From: Azolla pinnata
Taxonomy: Eukaryota; Streptophyta; Polypodiopsida; Salviniales; Salviniaceae
Length of the DNA stretch: 61,302 nucleotides
Assembly: GCA_037176905.1 (NCBI GenBank)
Contig: JBBBWG010027346.1
Location: 2,505 to 63,806, forward strand
Reading direction: 5' to 3'
The position numbers and the translations under genes were made by a program. Shown piece by piece: positions 11,306 to 24,171 of the stretch (positions are counted from its first letter, which is position 1; every line of letters begins with the position of its first letter). Below the pieces are notes generated by a model, which was not told the DNA's origin, did not search any database, and saw nothing but the letters and a program-made list of their open reading frames with translations.

Positions 11306-13936
11306 ATGGCAGCTAATAACGATGTTGAGGTAATGTTATCTTAGATTAGTTTGCACAGAAGTGCAGGATTTCAGCACGACTATTGAATTTTTTCTTGAAA
11401 AGAAGGCTCGTATGTAGTGAACAATGATGCCAGCAGATGAACTGAATTATGAGCAGATGGAAAAAAGGCTGACAAGAGTAGATGTCACTGAAAGAACCAG
11501 TGTTACAAGTTTCCAAAGGATCATAGAATTTTGGTCGCACAAACTAATGGAAACAAAGGACACATGTTTATAGATGATTCTGCAATACAAATAATCAGTG
11601 TCTTCAATATCTATAGCTGCTGAGAATGAGTAATGAACATTACATCGATGATGAAAGTTCTCTTTGTAAAGACTACTCGCTTTGGGCCCTCATGCTTCTC
11701 TCCTTGACCTATTCTAGCTGCAGATGTTCTTTCTGCTACCAAAACATCTCAAATATTATCTCGTGCTAATCCTGCTCAATTACAGTTACCTCCCTTAAAT
11801 GGTTCTTTGTCGTGAACTATTCTGCAATTTTTAATCACATATCCTGCATCAGTATCATAATATACTCTTATAGTTAAAATAATGAAATATAACTATTGGA
11901 CAATAGTGAGCTACTGGTTGTAGTGCCAGAGTAAAATAGAGGAATTTGTTCGCTGCATGGGAGTTCTAATACTCCATCTTTATGATGGAATGGATGATGA
12001 TTAATTTAAATATTATTGCATCAAAATTCGAATAGAGTGACAAGGGGCAAAAATGATGTGAGAAAAGTGAGGGCTACACCAAGTAAGCTAATAATCTTCT
12101 TGCTTCCATTATAAAATTAATTTGGACCTTAGTCTGTCCACGTGGATTAAGAGATCATCTTGTACATTGAAATTGGTAGCATCTAAGAACTAGATCAAAC
12201 GCAAAGGCTAACACTGGAAGTGTTTGTTGGAAGGGATGTTAATCCCACCACTTGCACAAAAACAAAATTCGATGCTGGTGTATGTCTTTGCCAAATATTT
12301 CCTTCACAAGCATAATTTTGCTCATGGTGGTAGGAGTAGATACAAGGTTAAAAGTGTAGAGAGGATGCAATGTTGCATTGTGATAGAAGAAGACACAACT
12401 GGACTGAGTTTCATCCTTGTGTGGGGTTGTCATCACTGGCATTTACACCTCTTGCCTATTTTTTCTTTGTTTGTTCTCTCATGTGCAGTTAAAGCAACAA
12501 AATCCTAGCCAGATGGCTTTAGTACCCTTTGAAACAGTTTGCTGGGGATGTGGAGTTCGTTTAATTCTTCCCTCGATTGTTCCTGTTTACAAGTGTGGTT
12601 GGTGTGGGGCTATTTCAAACAGTAATACCCAAACAAGAAAGGAAGGGTTGTGGTTGAAATGCTCGTATATTGTGGACCGTATTTTAGTCGCCTTTGTAGC
12701 CTTCTTGGTGGTGCTTATTATTTGTCAGTAAGATATCCCAATTTGTACAACTCTCTTTTAAAAATCACCTTTTCTCATTTATCAAGTCTTTTATTTTCAT
12801 CAAATGTGGGTTGGACAGGTGGTGGAATGTGGGCTGTCTTCCCAGTTTTGTTCACATATTTCAGCTTTTGGTTTTGGGTTCATCTTGTAATCACGGCCCT
12901 TCTTTCCTTCAATACATTATTCAACTACTGGGTTGCAGCCTCTGTGCAAGCTGGACCCATACCGCATATTGCTTATGGAAATGCTGAATATGTCAACCAA
13001 GGCGATTTAGACGGTCATCGGTTTTGCTACAGTTGTCAGAGGCCAAAGCCACCTGGAGCCCATCATTGTAGATCCTGTCGATCATGTATACTGGACATGG
13101 ATCATCATTGCCCATTTGTAAGTGAATCTCCACAGAACTGTGTCTTTCACTTTAATGCTGGCATTTGTTTTGTTTTGTTTTTTAGAACCAAATACTTGCT
13201 CTTCAGTCTCGAACAGATTGCTAGTACTTCCAAAATAAATGATCATATTCACCCCACTTTTCAGTTTAGTATTGAAAAATCAGGATATTTGCAATTCATC
13301 CATAACAATGGTTTGGTGATACCTCATTATTACCGGATCCTCATTTAGAAAAATGCAAAAGCCCTGATAATTTGCTGAAAGTTAGGGAGTTTTCTCTGAG
13401 GTTTGGTTGTACAAGCTTTTGCTGATGCCTGTCTTGTAATCCAGATTGGAAACTGCGTAGGTGCTGCGAATCACAGGTCCTTCATTCTTTTCCTCTTTTT
13501 TACTGTGATAAGCACCTTCTACGTATGTGCCATGTCTATGGTTACAATCCGCAAGATTTGGAGCGACCGGATGAAGTCTGGAGAGTTGCAGCTAGATGGT
13601 TGGGCGCTGACCAGGATGGAAGTGCTCATTTCCTTTTTGGTAGTATGGATTGGAAGCTCCCTAACCTCTTCTGTGAGGGCTATTGGGCTGATCTACCTTG
13701 TGGTGCTAAGTTTGTCGGTAATGATAAGTGTCGGATTGCTCCTGCATCAACAGGTCCGACATATTTACGAGGGCAAGACATTCATCGACTCTCTTCAACA
13801 CCACGATGGAGTGGTTAAGGGGATCAAGGCGCCGACTCCAGGCTGGAGGAATCTGAGAAGGCTGTTTGGCCATGGCCATCCTGTCTTTTGGGTGCTTCCC
13901 AGGTTTGTTGTTTCTCAGGACATCAAAGTACAGTAG
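11306..13936 (+). CDS. DHHC-type protein S-acyltransferase (palmitoyltransferase)
   Basis: Transfers palmitate from acyl-CoA to cysteines of membrane-associated proteins; an integral membrane enzyme of the endomembrane system or plasma membrane. Exons 11306-11329, 12489-12723, 12819-13117 and 13445-13936 give 349 residues. The N-terminus has a zinc-ribbon-like motif, C26-x2-C29...C44-x2-C47 (CWGCG...CGWCG), as in one plant PAT subgroup. Two hydrophobic segments follow, then the Cys-rich domain C156...C184 with the catalytic DHHC at 181-184 and HHCPFIGNCVGAANHRSF. Two more hydrophobic segments follow. The intron-2 donor is GTCAGT at 12724, chosen over a nearby GTAAGA because only it keeps the frame and restores IICGGMWAVFP, which resembles plant PATs. 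The first coding exon has only eight codons. All catalytic residues are present, so it is probably functional. The substrate is unknown. Confidence 0.92.
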
Positions 13937-14540
13937 AGAAATGTAATATATATATATATATAGCCAACTTCAAATTGATTTCAGACCAACTGCCCGATGA
14001 AATAACCCACTTCTTTCTACCCTTGTACTATTCATTGAAGTTTCTAAGGGGTCCATTCAGGTTTGCAAGAACAGGTGATCGACATGTTTCGATTCTGTTT
14101 CCACTAACAGCCTTATCAATTGTGTGATTATCCGCGATTGCGTTTTCTTCCGATGGCAATGTGGTTCTCGTTGGGTTCCGACCTTAACAGTCAGGTTTTC
14201 TTGATCAGAATGTGATGTAACTAAGCAGTGCAAAATTGAAGCTGCTTTGATCTGAATTCTGAGTCAATGACATGAATCTTTCCGATCTTCATCGTAAGGA
14301 TGAGGTTTTCGGTGAATCGCAAGCTTGGGCAGATGTGTGTCTCCCTCTGGATCTTGTGCATTTGATCTGTTCTCCACCATCAAAAGGCCACTTTGCGAGT
14401 AGCCCGAGCAACTCCAGACTTTGGAACTGTTAGTGCGAAGAAATTTCAATGGATTTTAAACAACCTGATGTGAAGTATTGTGGTTCTCAAAAATACCTTC
14501 TTCGAGTGATTGTATATGATCTTTGCAGTTCCAGATGAAT
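13937..14540. other. 3' flank of the DHHC gene, no gene seen
   Basis: Contains an (AT)n run at 13948-13962. Otherwise unremarkable spacer, probably including the 3' UTR and poly(A) region. Confidence 0.5.
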
Positions 14541-14544
14541 CGGC

Positions 14545-15120
14545 CATGGAACATAATAGGATTCGGATACCCCGCTCTGCCTTTTGAACAACCAAATTCT
14601 ACTTTCCTCTTGATCTTGCCTAAACCCTAAATCCCTAAGCCCTAAATCATAATCCAGAATTCTCGACTCTGCAGATTGGCATAAGGGACACGTCGGGATT
14701 CGAATACCGCGATTTGATGCCACGCTCTCTGTCTTTTGATCGACAGGCGGACAATGCTTTCCTCCCAATCCTTCTCCTAAACCCTAAATCCCGAAGCCCT
14801 AAATTCCTAATCCAGAATTCTCGACTCTACGGATCGACCTGAATCACTCAGCATGGGCCTCATTGGGATTCGAATACCACGCTCGGATACCAACGAACCA
14901 GGTTCTGCATTCCTGTCGATCCTTCGCCCTACACCCTAAATCGCTGAGCCCCGGAACCTGAATCCAGAATTCTCGATTCTGCAGATCGACATGAAAACAC
15001 GCAGCGCGGGTCTCGTTGGAATCCGAATACCGCGCTTTCAATTCCTGTCAACAACCAGACTCTTGTTTTCCTCCTGATCCTAACCCTAAAATCCCTAAGC
15101 CCTAGAAACCCTAATCCAGA
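14545..15120. promoter_or_regulatory. Tandem repeat with telo-box-like clusters upstream of eS28
   Basis: Four diverged copies of a unit of about 155 bp. Each has a cluster of CCTAAACCCTAAAT/CCCTAAGCCCTAAA motifs, then AATCCAGAATTCTCGA-TCT and GG-ATTCGAATACCGCG. Blocks start near 14555, 14693, 14865 and 15018. One site-II-like TGGGCC lies at 14854. Telo-boxes (AAACCCTAA) and site II motifs are known cis elements of plant ribosomal-protein genes. Their tandem amplification here is seen directly; the regulatory role is inferred. Confidence 0.6.
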
Positions 15121-15314
15121 CTTTGGTCACTGGAAATTAGGCCGGACAAAATCACGCAGGTGTGAAACCAGACCGAAGAGTTAGGGCTTTTTTGTTTCTG
15201 TGTTCTCTTCTTCCTCAATTTGTTCTTGTTCTTGTTCTTCTTCCTTCTTTCTTCTTTCTTCTTCTTCTTCGCCATCGCCGTCGTCGCGACGAGCTTCCCA
15301 TTCCTGCAGCAGCC

Positions 15315-15993
15315 ATGGTAAGCTTCACGCGCCTTCTTCCCCTGCACGTCTTCCTCCTCCTTCTTTTAAAACTTCTGTTTCATCATCTTCGTCGTCATCG
15401 TCGTCATCGTCGTCGTTGTCGTCATCACCACATCGCCATACCATTGTCTTTATCGTCGTCGCTGCCATCATCGTCCTCTTCGCCATCACATCGCTACCAT
15501 CACCGCCGTCGTCGCCGTCGCCTATTTGCGATAATCATCACCATTACCATCACATCGCTTGTTTTGCCTTTTTTTTTTGTTTCTCAGGAGATTTCTGTTT
15601 CTTCTCTCCTTTTTGCTTTTCTTGCTCTGATTTTCTTGCTCTGATCCGATTCTGCAGGATACTCCTGTGAAGCTCGCCATTGTCGTGAAAGTAATGGGGC
15701 GAACTGGAAGTCGAGGTCAAGTTACTCAGGTTAGAGTTAAGTTTCTGGACGATCAGAACCGTCTGATCATGAGGAATGTCAAAGGACCCGTCAGAGAAGG
15801 TAAGAAGAAACGAAAAATGTGCTTGCTTTTGACCAAACGTGGGCATTTCATTCCGACTTAAGCGTTATATGCAATGGTTGGATCAATAATGGTTGTGAAC
15901 TAATTCAACTTCTTCACGTATGATTGTTTGTGATCGACAGGTGACATTCTGACTCTTCTGGAATCTGAAAGAGAAGCTCGAAGACTTAGATGA
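15315..15993 (+). CDS. RPS28: 40S ribosomal protein eS28 (RPS28)
   Basis: Small-subunit ribosomal protein near the mRNA exit/decoding region of the cytosolic ribosome. Exons 15315-15317, 15658-15799 and 15941-15993 give 65 residues, normal for the family (64-69). The first coding exon is just the ATG, immediately followed by the donor GTAAGC; the acceptor TCTGCAG then begins with GAT. The protein contains the family signatures [34 protein letters not shown] and the C-terminus [14 protein letters not shown]. The second intron interrupts the Gly codon of REGD. The leader is pyrimidine-rich (CTT repeats, 15190-15275), as is common for ribosomal-protein transcripts. A telo-box-rich tandem array lies just upstream. 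It looks intact and functional. Confidence 0.97.
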
Positions 15994-16589
15994 TATGGTT
16001 CGAGAATTTTCTATGATGGCGATGGTGGTGACCGTGATGATGATGAGTAGATGATGATGTTAGAGCTAGTAGATTTTTGTTCCCGATTGTTGTAATGGAG
16101 ATTGATGATAATGTGATCTTAAAAATTCGCAAAGGAGCTTGTATTGCTTTGAGGTATAATGCCAAATGTAGCTGAGATTCTGTGTATTCCAGATCTTTTT
16201 TCCTCTCAGTAATTATATTCGTCATTACTCAATACAAAGTTGTTTTTTTTGCTTCTCGGTCGGAACTGAATGCGTTTTGCCTTCGATTAAAGGAAACTAC
16301 AATCGTATTCATAAATTTGCTATATACTACTCATATGATTCCTTTAATTTTGAACACATCTATTGCAGGCTAAATCCATGGGTGCGTGTGCACTTGATTC
16401 TAATGTAGATTATTAGTGTGAAGTTTTGAGGCAAAAATCAAGATTGAAATGTGCAATTATGCCTGAACTTCCTTCTACAAGTTACAGTCGCAAGTCGTTT
16501 AATTGGAAGGGCTTCCATTTGCATATTATCTCGATTAACCTTATGCCATTGCTATCTGATGTATAATTACAAGTTCAGTCTTCACTAGA

Positions 16590-17150
16590 GATTGATTCTA
16601 GGTATGTTACTGTTCTTTTGGAAATTTATGGGACTACGCCAGTATTACCTGGATTCCAAATCTGTTAATTCCTTCCAAACATGCAAATGTTCTCTTTGGA
16701 TTAATGCCAGGAAATATATGGCAATGTTATCCAAATTCATCCCGACTCAGTTATCCCCTGAAGTTGATAGGAAGTATGACAGTTCTTTTTGGGAATTGAA
16801 TGGGAAATATAGCAGTATCATTCCAATTTGACTTAGTATATGTTACTGTTGCCTCCTGAATTTGATGACAGTTCTCTTTGGAATAGGATGGGAATATGGC
16901 AATATAATCCCAATTAGACTCAAAATATGTCGGTGCCCTGTCTGAGCTTGATGGTGCCATCATGGAACACACGATGGCAACATTGCCCCAATTCAATTCA
17001 AAATATGTCTACTTTGCCTTCCAATGGAGTAGGATGGGAAATATGCGAGCTCTGTGGAATAGGCATTGAAATATGTATGGTCGGTTCCTGTCCAAATTCG
17101 ACTGGAAATATGCGAGCTCTATGGAATAGGATAGCCCCTTTCTCTCGGGA
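16590..17150. repeat. Degenerate tandem repeats
   Basis: Phrases such as GGATGGGAAATATG, GCAA-ATT-TCCCAATT and GACAGTTCTTTTTGGAAT recur at roughly 80-100 bp spacing. The copies are strongly diverged. The open frames here are repeat artefacts. Confidence 0.5.
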
Positions 17151-17199
17151 TTTGATGAGATATGTGCCAGTCTTTTACAGGTTTGTGGTAGACGGTTTA

Positions 17200-19480
17200 A
17201 TGAATCCTTACCCTTGTGATCAATGTGGTTTAATGAATTGATTGTACTCGCAGTTGTAGGAAGCATGGACTCCGTTCGCAACTTCTTCTGGTCTCGTTAA
17301 TGATTAGTATGACGAGTCATCCTTTGCTTTGTTCTCAAAATGGGAACCTTGAAATCCTTGACTTCTGTTAAGATGAACATCATATTGTCATTATGTTAGT
17401 TCTGGGATTGGATGTGTTAGCTATATACCATAGATAGAGGCTTCATTAAGTTGTTATTTCTCAAATTAGCATGTTGTTCAGTAAGTTTTGCATCTGTAAA
17501 TTTTGACTTTGGCAGGGCATCTCAATGCAATTGACTTTTGCCCACCAGGGAACAACGATCGCATGACTCGCTCTTTGCTTCACTCTGAAACGGACTAATG
17601 TTAACCAAGGTATTCATCTCATCCTTCATGCAACATCTGTTTTTTTGTATATAATAATCTAAATCAACATAAAATAAGATAGAATCGTTCCTAAACTTAA
17701 CGATTGTGAGGTAAAAACCAATGTCAATGTGAGAATGCTCTTGATCGCGTAGAGGCAAATGTTTCTTGAATGCACAGTTCCAAGACAAAATACCGGATCG
17801 AGCGCACTTGGAAGTTCGCGATGTTAGAAAGAGTTTTATGTTACCTAGAATGCGCTTTTAAATCGGATCGATACAGAGAGGGACGATTCGGGGAACTATG
17901 CATACATAGATGCATATCATTCATCATCTCTAACGGTGCAACTACAGATGCATATCATTCATTCATCATCTCTAGCTTCATTCTTCCAAATCTTTGATCC
18001 ATGGGATCAATGGTTCGAAATAAGAAAATGGGAGAACGAAAAATGGAAGGCGGGCAAATGTTTACAATGTGATAGAATGAATGCAGATAGATCCTACATG
18101 TTACTAACCATGCGGCGGAGCGCATCATGTCCTGGATCAGATCCAAATGTAGATGCTAAAAGATTCATCTCTAAGTTATGTAGACAGTACGTTATGTGGG
18201 CATAATAGCAAGATAATCTATCTAGTAGCTGTTGTAGATGCGAATCGTATCATGCTGTTCTGCAATCTATATTTATGAGTAGATTATCACAGCAAGTGAT
18301 TCGTCATGACACTTTGTTGCAGTACTGTAGAATCATACTTGGATTGATTTGGTTATCTGTTCGATCGATTCATCAATCTGTTTGGTCAACAACATGCATG
18401 GAAATCGCGAGGTTATCAACATCGGGATCAGGTATTTGGTCAGGCCGATTCATCGATTCGTTGATTGAAAACAGGCATCCGAGCGGCGAGATTACTGGCA
18501 TCGAGAGGCAGTTATTTGCTTGATCTGACATCATCGATCGATCGATCGATCGATCGGTTGATAACAGGCATCGTAAAATGGTTGGGGCATCACAGACAGG
18601 AGACGATTTTCGGGCATGTTCATCACCGATTGTTCCCAGGCATGAAATGAAAAGGAGTGGTGGGAACCAGCCCCGACTGAGGCAAAAAAAACTCCTTATC
18701 ATTACCTCCATCTGGAAGGGATCAGCATCTGGAATGCTCAATGTCCGGCCGATTTCGATTTGTTTTCCAAAAGCGCCTTTTACATACTGGGATTTTGGCC
18801 ATCAGTAGATTCGATCCTCTGGGAACTACCGGAGTGCGTAGAAACGAATCGCTCTGCTGAGCAGCAACGGTATTCTGATCTTTTGGGCGTACGATCTGAA
18901 TGCATATATTTTGGAGTTGTATAGCCACTTCGCAGGCACTATTCTCCGTAGAGAGGGATTTTTCTTTCGGAAAACACAAGCTATATGAATGTTAATAAAT
19001 CTCTTGAACCAAGTTCAACAGAATTTGGACCATGGTTTCGGATAGTTTTAGATCAGGCAAGATCCGTTCCTGTCATCACTTAAGAAGAAAATTTAACGCT
19101 GCGGAGATGTACGGAGAGATTGGCAACAAATCTCTCGACAAGCTTTATGTATGTGTATATACGTCACTTCTTTTTACTAATGATCGAATCTTCTTGTTTT
19201 GGGGGGGGAAAAAAAGAGCAGAGAGGTCCAACTTCGCAGAACCTTGTTTTCGCATTGTGCATGAACATATGTACAGATCAGCATCGGGAAACAGGAGCTC
19301 TGATGGGTGTGATCAGGATTGGGATCGGGATGCAGTGTTTTCCGCGTGACTGACTGACGGGGTCTGAGCGAGTTCAAAGCTCACATTCTTTGGATGAAGA
19401 AGAGAGCATGTACACAGAGCAAGCTTGATCCAGCTCGCGCTTCGGCGGTTTAGGGTTCAGAGCTCTTCCTCTTGTCACCT
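17200..19480. other. Gene-poor spacer
   Basis: No gene recognised. It contains a short (ATCG)n microsatellite at 18533-18556 and only short, unsupported open frames. Confidence 0.5.
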
Positions 19481-19496
19481 GCAAATGATCTAAACC

Positions 19497-20226
19497 TTAA
19501 ACCCTAAACCCTAAACCCTAAACCCTAAACCCTATATAGCAGCAATATATAATGGGATTGAGATATATATGTATAATATACTTGAATTCATAACTTTCCT
19601 TTTGTTTTAACCCCTTTCTAGGTGGCAAAACCCTAAACCCTAAACCCTAAACTTGTCCCCCTTCTGGGTCTGCTGGTGTTCCGTGTGCGACGTTCGCTTT
19701 CACACACCACCCACTCCGCCATTATTTGCACGGAGGAAACGAATGCCCGAATTTCCGCAGTTATGGTGCCAGATCGGCGCAAGCTCGCGGTTGATGTAGA
19801 GTCAGTACTGTTCTCTTTGGAGTCTCGGGAGTCGGGAGAAGGTTGTTGGTTACTTCTTTCAGTTCCATGTCCGAGAAACTGTCGCAGCAGGACGGTAGAA
19901 ACCCTAAAAAACCCAAAGTCAAAGATCGTAGATACCCGCAACAGTAGCAGCAAGACGGTGTAAACCCTAAACCCTAAACCCTAAACCCTAAACCCTAAAC
20001 CCTAAACCCTAAACCCCGAGCCAAGATTATAGATAACTGCAACAGCAGCAAGATGATATAAACCCTAAACCCTAAACCCTAAACCCTAAACCCCGAGCCA
20101 GGATTATAGATACCTGCAACAGCTGCAAGACGATATAAACACTAAACCCTAAACCCTAAACCCCTAAAACCCTAAACCGGAAACCACCTTGAGACCCTCA
20201 AACCCTAAGCCCTAAACCCTAAACCG
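19497..20226. repeat. Interstitial plant telomere heptamer blocks (CCCTAAA)n
   Basis: Perfect AAACCCT runs lie at about 19497-19535 (5 units), 19627-19651 (3), 19960-20018 (8) and 20060-20095 (5), with shorter imperfect runs at 20136-20226. The blocks from 19928 onward sit in a composite unit of about 80-90 bp (GAGCCA-GATTATAGATA-CTGCAACAGC-GCAAGA-GATATA followed by heptamers), then a doubled AAACCGGAAACC-CCTTGAGACCCTCAAACC unit. The whole lies 400-1,100 bp upstream of the NRG2-like ATG. It may act as telo-box promoter DNA or be a relic of telomere-sequence insertion at a break. Confidence 0.9.
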
Positions 20227-20621
20227 GAAACCGCCTTGAGACCCTCAAACCCTTGATGCGTATGCGCCTGCGGTCAAATACATACGTACGCAATACGTGC
20301 GTATAATACGTACCAGCTCGGCCGGGTATACGGTCCATGTACGTATTCCGCCATCGCCCATTCCATTTCTGCGCGAGAGCAGGACGCGCCGCAACTGAAG
20401 CTTCTGCAGAAAACCCCCCCCCCATCCGTCGTCTGCCTCGGACAGCTTTCGACGTAGATCTGTCGCCATATCTGCGACTGTTACAGAGACGGAGATCGAG
20501 AGATCGAGAGAGATCGAGACGGAGATTGTTGCAGAGACGGAGATCGAGAGATCGAGAGAGATCGAGAGCGCTCGGGAGAGATGTCTGTGTAGAGTCCCGG
20601 GTTTTGCTCTTTGTTCTGAGG

Positions 20622-23600
20622 ATGGGTTGTGCCATCTCCTGCACCTTCGACTCGGACGTCATGGCGCGGTGCAAGGAGCGGAGGAAGCTGATGAAGCGGG
20701 CGGTGGATTGCCGGGCGGAGTTCGCCATGGCCCACCAGGCCTACGTAGAGGCGCTGAGGAACGTAGGCAGGGCGCTGGGAAAGGTTTCTCGAGGAGGAGG
20801 AGGAGGAGGAGGAGAAGCAGATTCTGAAGAAGAAGGAACAGATTCAGAAGATGCAGAAGAAGAAGCAGCAGCAGAAGCAGGTTGTGAAGAAGAAGAAGAA
20901 GAAGAAGAAGAAGAAGAAGAAGAAGAAGAAGACGGAGGAGGAGGAAGATCGGGTTCAGAGTGGAAGAGCAAGAGCAGATGGACGGCGGGATCGAGGACGG
21001 CGGTCGCTGTCGACGAATCCGGGCCGTCCATCCCGGTCGCCGGCGGCGCGGAATCTCGGCCGCCGCCGCGGGCGATCCTGGCCGTCGATCGGCCGCCCGC
21101 CCCCGATTCCAGCCGGCAGCGCGAAGATTCCAGGCCAGATTCCGGCGGCCCCGGCCCGGAATATTCCGAGCGAGATTCCCACGGACCGGAATATTCCGAG
21201 CGAGATTCCCACGGCCTGGAATATTCGGAGCGAGATTCCAATCGAGATTCCGATGTGTATGATACTATCGACGGCGACGAAGGCGGCAACCGCAAGGATG
21301 GAGATGGAGATGGTGATGGAGATGGTGATGGTGATGGTGATGGTGATGGTGATGGTGATGGTGATGATGGTGATCATCATCATCACCATCATGATCATGG
21401 TGATCATCATCATCACCATCATGATCATGGTGATGATGGTGATGGGCACATCGGATTCGATTCCGATGGCGATCGGCGGCGGCGGCACGGAATCTACGAT
21501 CCCGATTCTAGTCCAGCTTATAACGGCGGGGCCACGATCGTGCCGTTCCCGAGACGACGACGGCAGCATTACTACCACCATCGCCATCTCCGCCGATCCT
21601 TCGATCTGCCATCACCATCACCATCATCTTCGTCGCCTTCTTCTTCTTCTTCTTCTTCTTCTTCTCCGGCGATCTCCTCGGCGAGCTCGTGGTTCTTGCA
21701 CGACCTCTTCGAAGCCCCGCCCATCCCCTACCACTTGCTCAAGAATCGGCAAAGGCAACAACGGCGGCATTCATATTCCGGGAACGATTACAAGGAAGAA
21801 GAAGATGGAGGAGGAGGAGGAGGAGGAGGAGGAGGTCTGAATTGGGCGAGGCGAGACGAAGGGATGCCGGATCTCGAGGAAGACAATGTTGAAGAAGAAG
21901 AAGAAGAAGAAGAAGAAGTAGCACAAGCACCTGGCAAAGCTGGCAATGGCGATGAGCCGAGTCGAGCAGAGGCAGAGGCGCGGGAAACCCTAATTTCAAA
22001 GTCCTCGCCAACTCCATCGCCACCACCACCACCACCACCACTACCCACCCATGGAGATGGCTCAAGAAACCCTAATTGCCATGGTGTTCCCAACCCTAAT
22101 AATGGCCATGGTGTTCCCAACCCTAATAATGGCCATGGTGTTCCCAACCCTAATAATGGCCATGGCACCGCCAACCCTAATGGAGGAGGAGGAGGAGTCA
22201 GGAAATCCGATCTTGCCGATGCTCTTGGCCATATCCACTCACACTTCTCTCGGGCGCATCGCAGCGCGAAAGAGGTCTCGGGCATGCTCGGCTCGCGGCC
22301 CATCGCCGGCCATCACCAGACTGCTGCTACTGCTGGCATCGCTCTGCCACTGCTACGGCGAGGTATTTTAGGGTTTTTTTCGGGGGGCTCACGGGTATTT
22401 ACTTATGCATGTATCACAACCATTCATCGTCGAGCCTTTGAAACGCTGGTGATTTGCTAGCGCCGTCGAGGATGGTGCAGAATGCCGCCGCTGTCACTAT
22501 GCGTTGGCCTCGGAGGAGGAGGGTGGGCGCGGAATCTGCATTGGTGCCCGGAAGCCATGCCTCCACGCTCGAAACGCTCCATGCATGGGAGAGGAAGCTC
22601 TGCGACGAAGTCAAGGCAAGCCTCCCCTCTTGATTTGTCACAGATCTCTAGAGTGTTAATCGAAACTGGGCTATAGAGCTCAGGGTTTCAGTGTCGGAGG
22701 TCATGAGCGTAGCTGATCAGAACCAATCACATCATGGACCTCATGGTCGGTAAGCGCGGGTTAAACCGATGTCGGAAAGAGGGAGCATGAGCGGAAAAAC
22801 CGATCAGAACAGTCACACATCGTAGACCTGTTCATGGTCAGTTATGCTCATGCTCGTAACGTTTAGGGTTTAGGGTTTAGGGCGCTTAAAGGATTTTGTG
22901 AGACAGAATGCACAACCCGAAGGTAGCATGAGCAAAGGGTGGTTGATCCAAGAAGGTGCTTTTCAAATCTTAACCTTCTTTCGTTTTCTACTTCTCGATT
23001 CGTTCATCGAGGGTACTGACAAAGAGTAAATTTAACGGCGAAATTGCTTAAAATGAAGTGCCTCCTTCGATCCGTTCGTCGATCACAGACGAAGGGTTTG
23101 ATTTTCTAAAAAAAAATTTAAAAAACGCAGGCTAGCGAAGCTAATCGCATGGCGTTTGATCGCAAGCGGCACCAGCTCCACAATCTCCAGACGAGCGGCG
23201 GCGGCGGCGGCAGTGCGGAAGCAGGAACGATCGGCAAGGCGCGAAGCGCAGTTGCAGAGCTCGGGAGCTCCCTCGAAGTGGCGCTCAAAGCGATCCAGCT
23301 GGCATCGGCGAGGATACAGCAGGTGACACAGGAAGAACTGTACCCGCAGCTGACGCAACTTGCACAAGGGTAAGGCTCCCGGTGGCTGCTGTGTCAGGAT
23401 TACAGTGACATAAGATATATACGTATAGTTGGTGAGGATTGAAGCTATTGCAAGTTCGCTTCAGCGAGACGTGATTCACAGCTAACGTCGTCAGCAGACG
23501 AGATTTGAGAGCAATCCGGATTTTCGCCAGATCTCTTCGACTCCTCTTGATGCTTTTCCGCGATTCGATTTCGTAGGTTGGCGAACATGTGGACAGTGAT

Positions 23601-24171
23601 CTGCAAGTGCCACGAGGCGCAGAGGTCGATCGCGCTGCAGATGTTGCAACACGAGGAGGCTCCAGCTGGTGGCTGCGTCGGCTCCGCTGGCCACCTCGAG
23701 CACGAGCTCGAGAACTGGAAGGCTTGCACTCTGATCTGGATCAAGTCACAGAAGGATTACGTCGAGACCCTGTATGCGTGGCTGCAGAAGGGCCAGATGG
23801 AGGCTAATAACCTTGCTGCTTTGTCGAGCCCAGATGCTCGATCTGGGATCGGATCCCGCCTCTTGTCCCGCTGGCGCTCTGCTCTGCAGCAACTCGAGCC
23901 CCCCGACAGAGCCTTCGATGCCATCCAGAAGCTGTCGGCGGATCTGCAGCTGCTCGCCAGAGATCGACGCGATGAGTCCAAAGATCAGAGCTGGAGGAAT
24001 GGCGAACTGCCGATCGGAGCTGGAGAAGCAGGTGCCGATGATCTGGAGGCGTTGTTGCGGGAGGAGATGGTGTCGAGCTTGAAGCGGCACTTGCCTCTGG
24101 TCTTCGATTCAATGGCTAGTTTTGCTGGAAGTGCTTCGGAAGCCTACAGGAAGCTCGCTACATCAGGCTAG
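20622..24171 (+). CDS. NRG2-like DUF630/DUF632 protein
   Basis: Plant-specific family; the Arabidopsis member NRG2 acts in nitrate signalling, and other members are poorly known. Exons 20622-22362, 22461-22615, 23131-23369 and 23577-24171 give 909 residues. The N-terminus MGCAIS with CKERRKLMKRAV and AHQAYVEALRNVGRAL is DUF630; Gly2/Cys3 suggest N-myristoylation and acylation. Residues from about 550 to the end match DUF632 (STLETLHAWERKL, QEELYPQL, LANMWTVICKCHEAQ, LEHELENWKACTLIWIKSQK). Between them is extreme low complexity: poly-Glu, a Glu-Tyr-Ser-Glu-Arg-Asp-Ser-His repeat, a (Gly-Asp)n run from about residue 226, a His-rich run near 251-270, poly-Ser, poly-Gly and a triple GVPNPNNGH repeat. 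Intron 2 has a GC donor (AAG/GCAAGC at 22616), required to keep VK joined to the next exon. The upstream leader has GAGATCGAGA repeats (20485-20575). Intron 1 boundaries are the least certain. Confidence 0.88.

Noticed and set aside
12650-13348. Single 232-residue frame containing the DHHC domain
   Set aside because: It reads through intron 2 and intron 3; the spliced model restores the conserved CGGMWAVFP and HHCPFIGNC junctions.
20741-21840. Other long open frames on both strands across NRG2-like exon 1
   Set aside because: They overlap the frame that starts MGCAIS and matches DUF630. They arise from GC-rich trinucleotide repeats and carry no domain.
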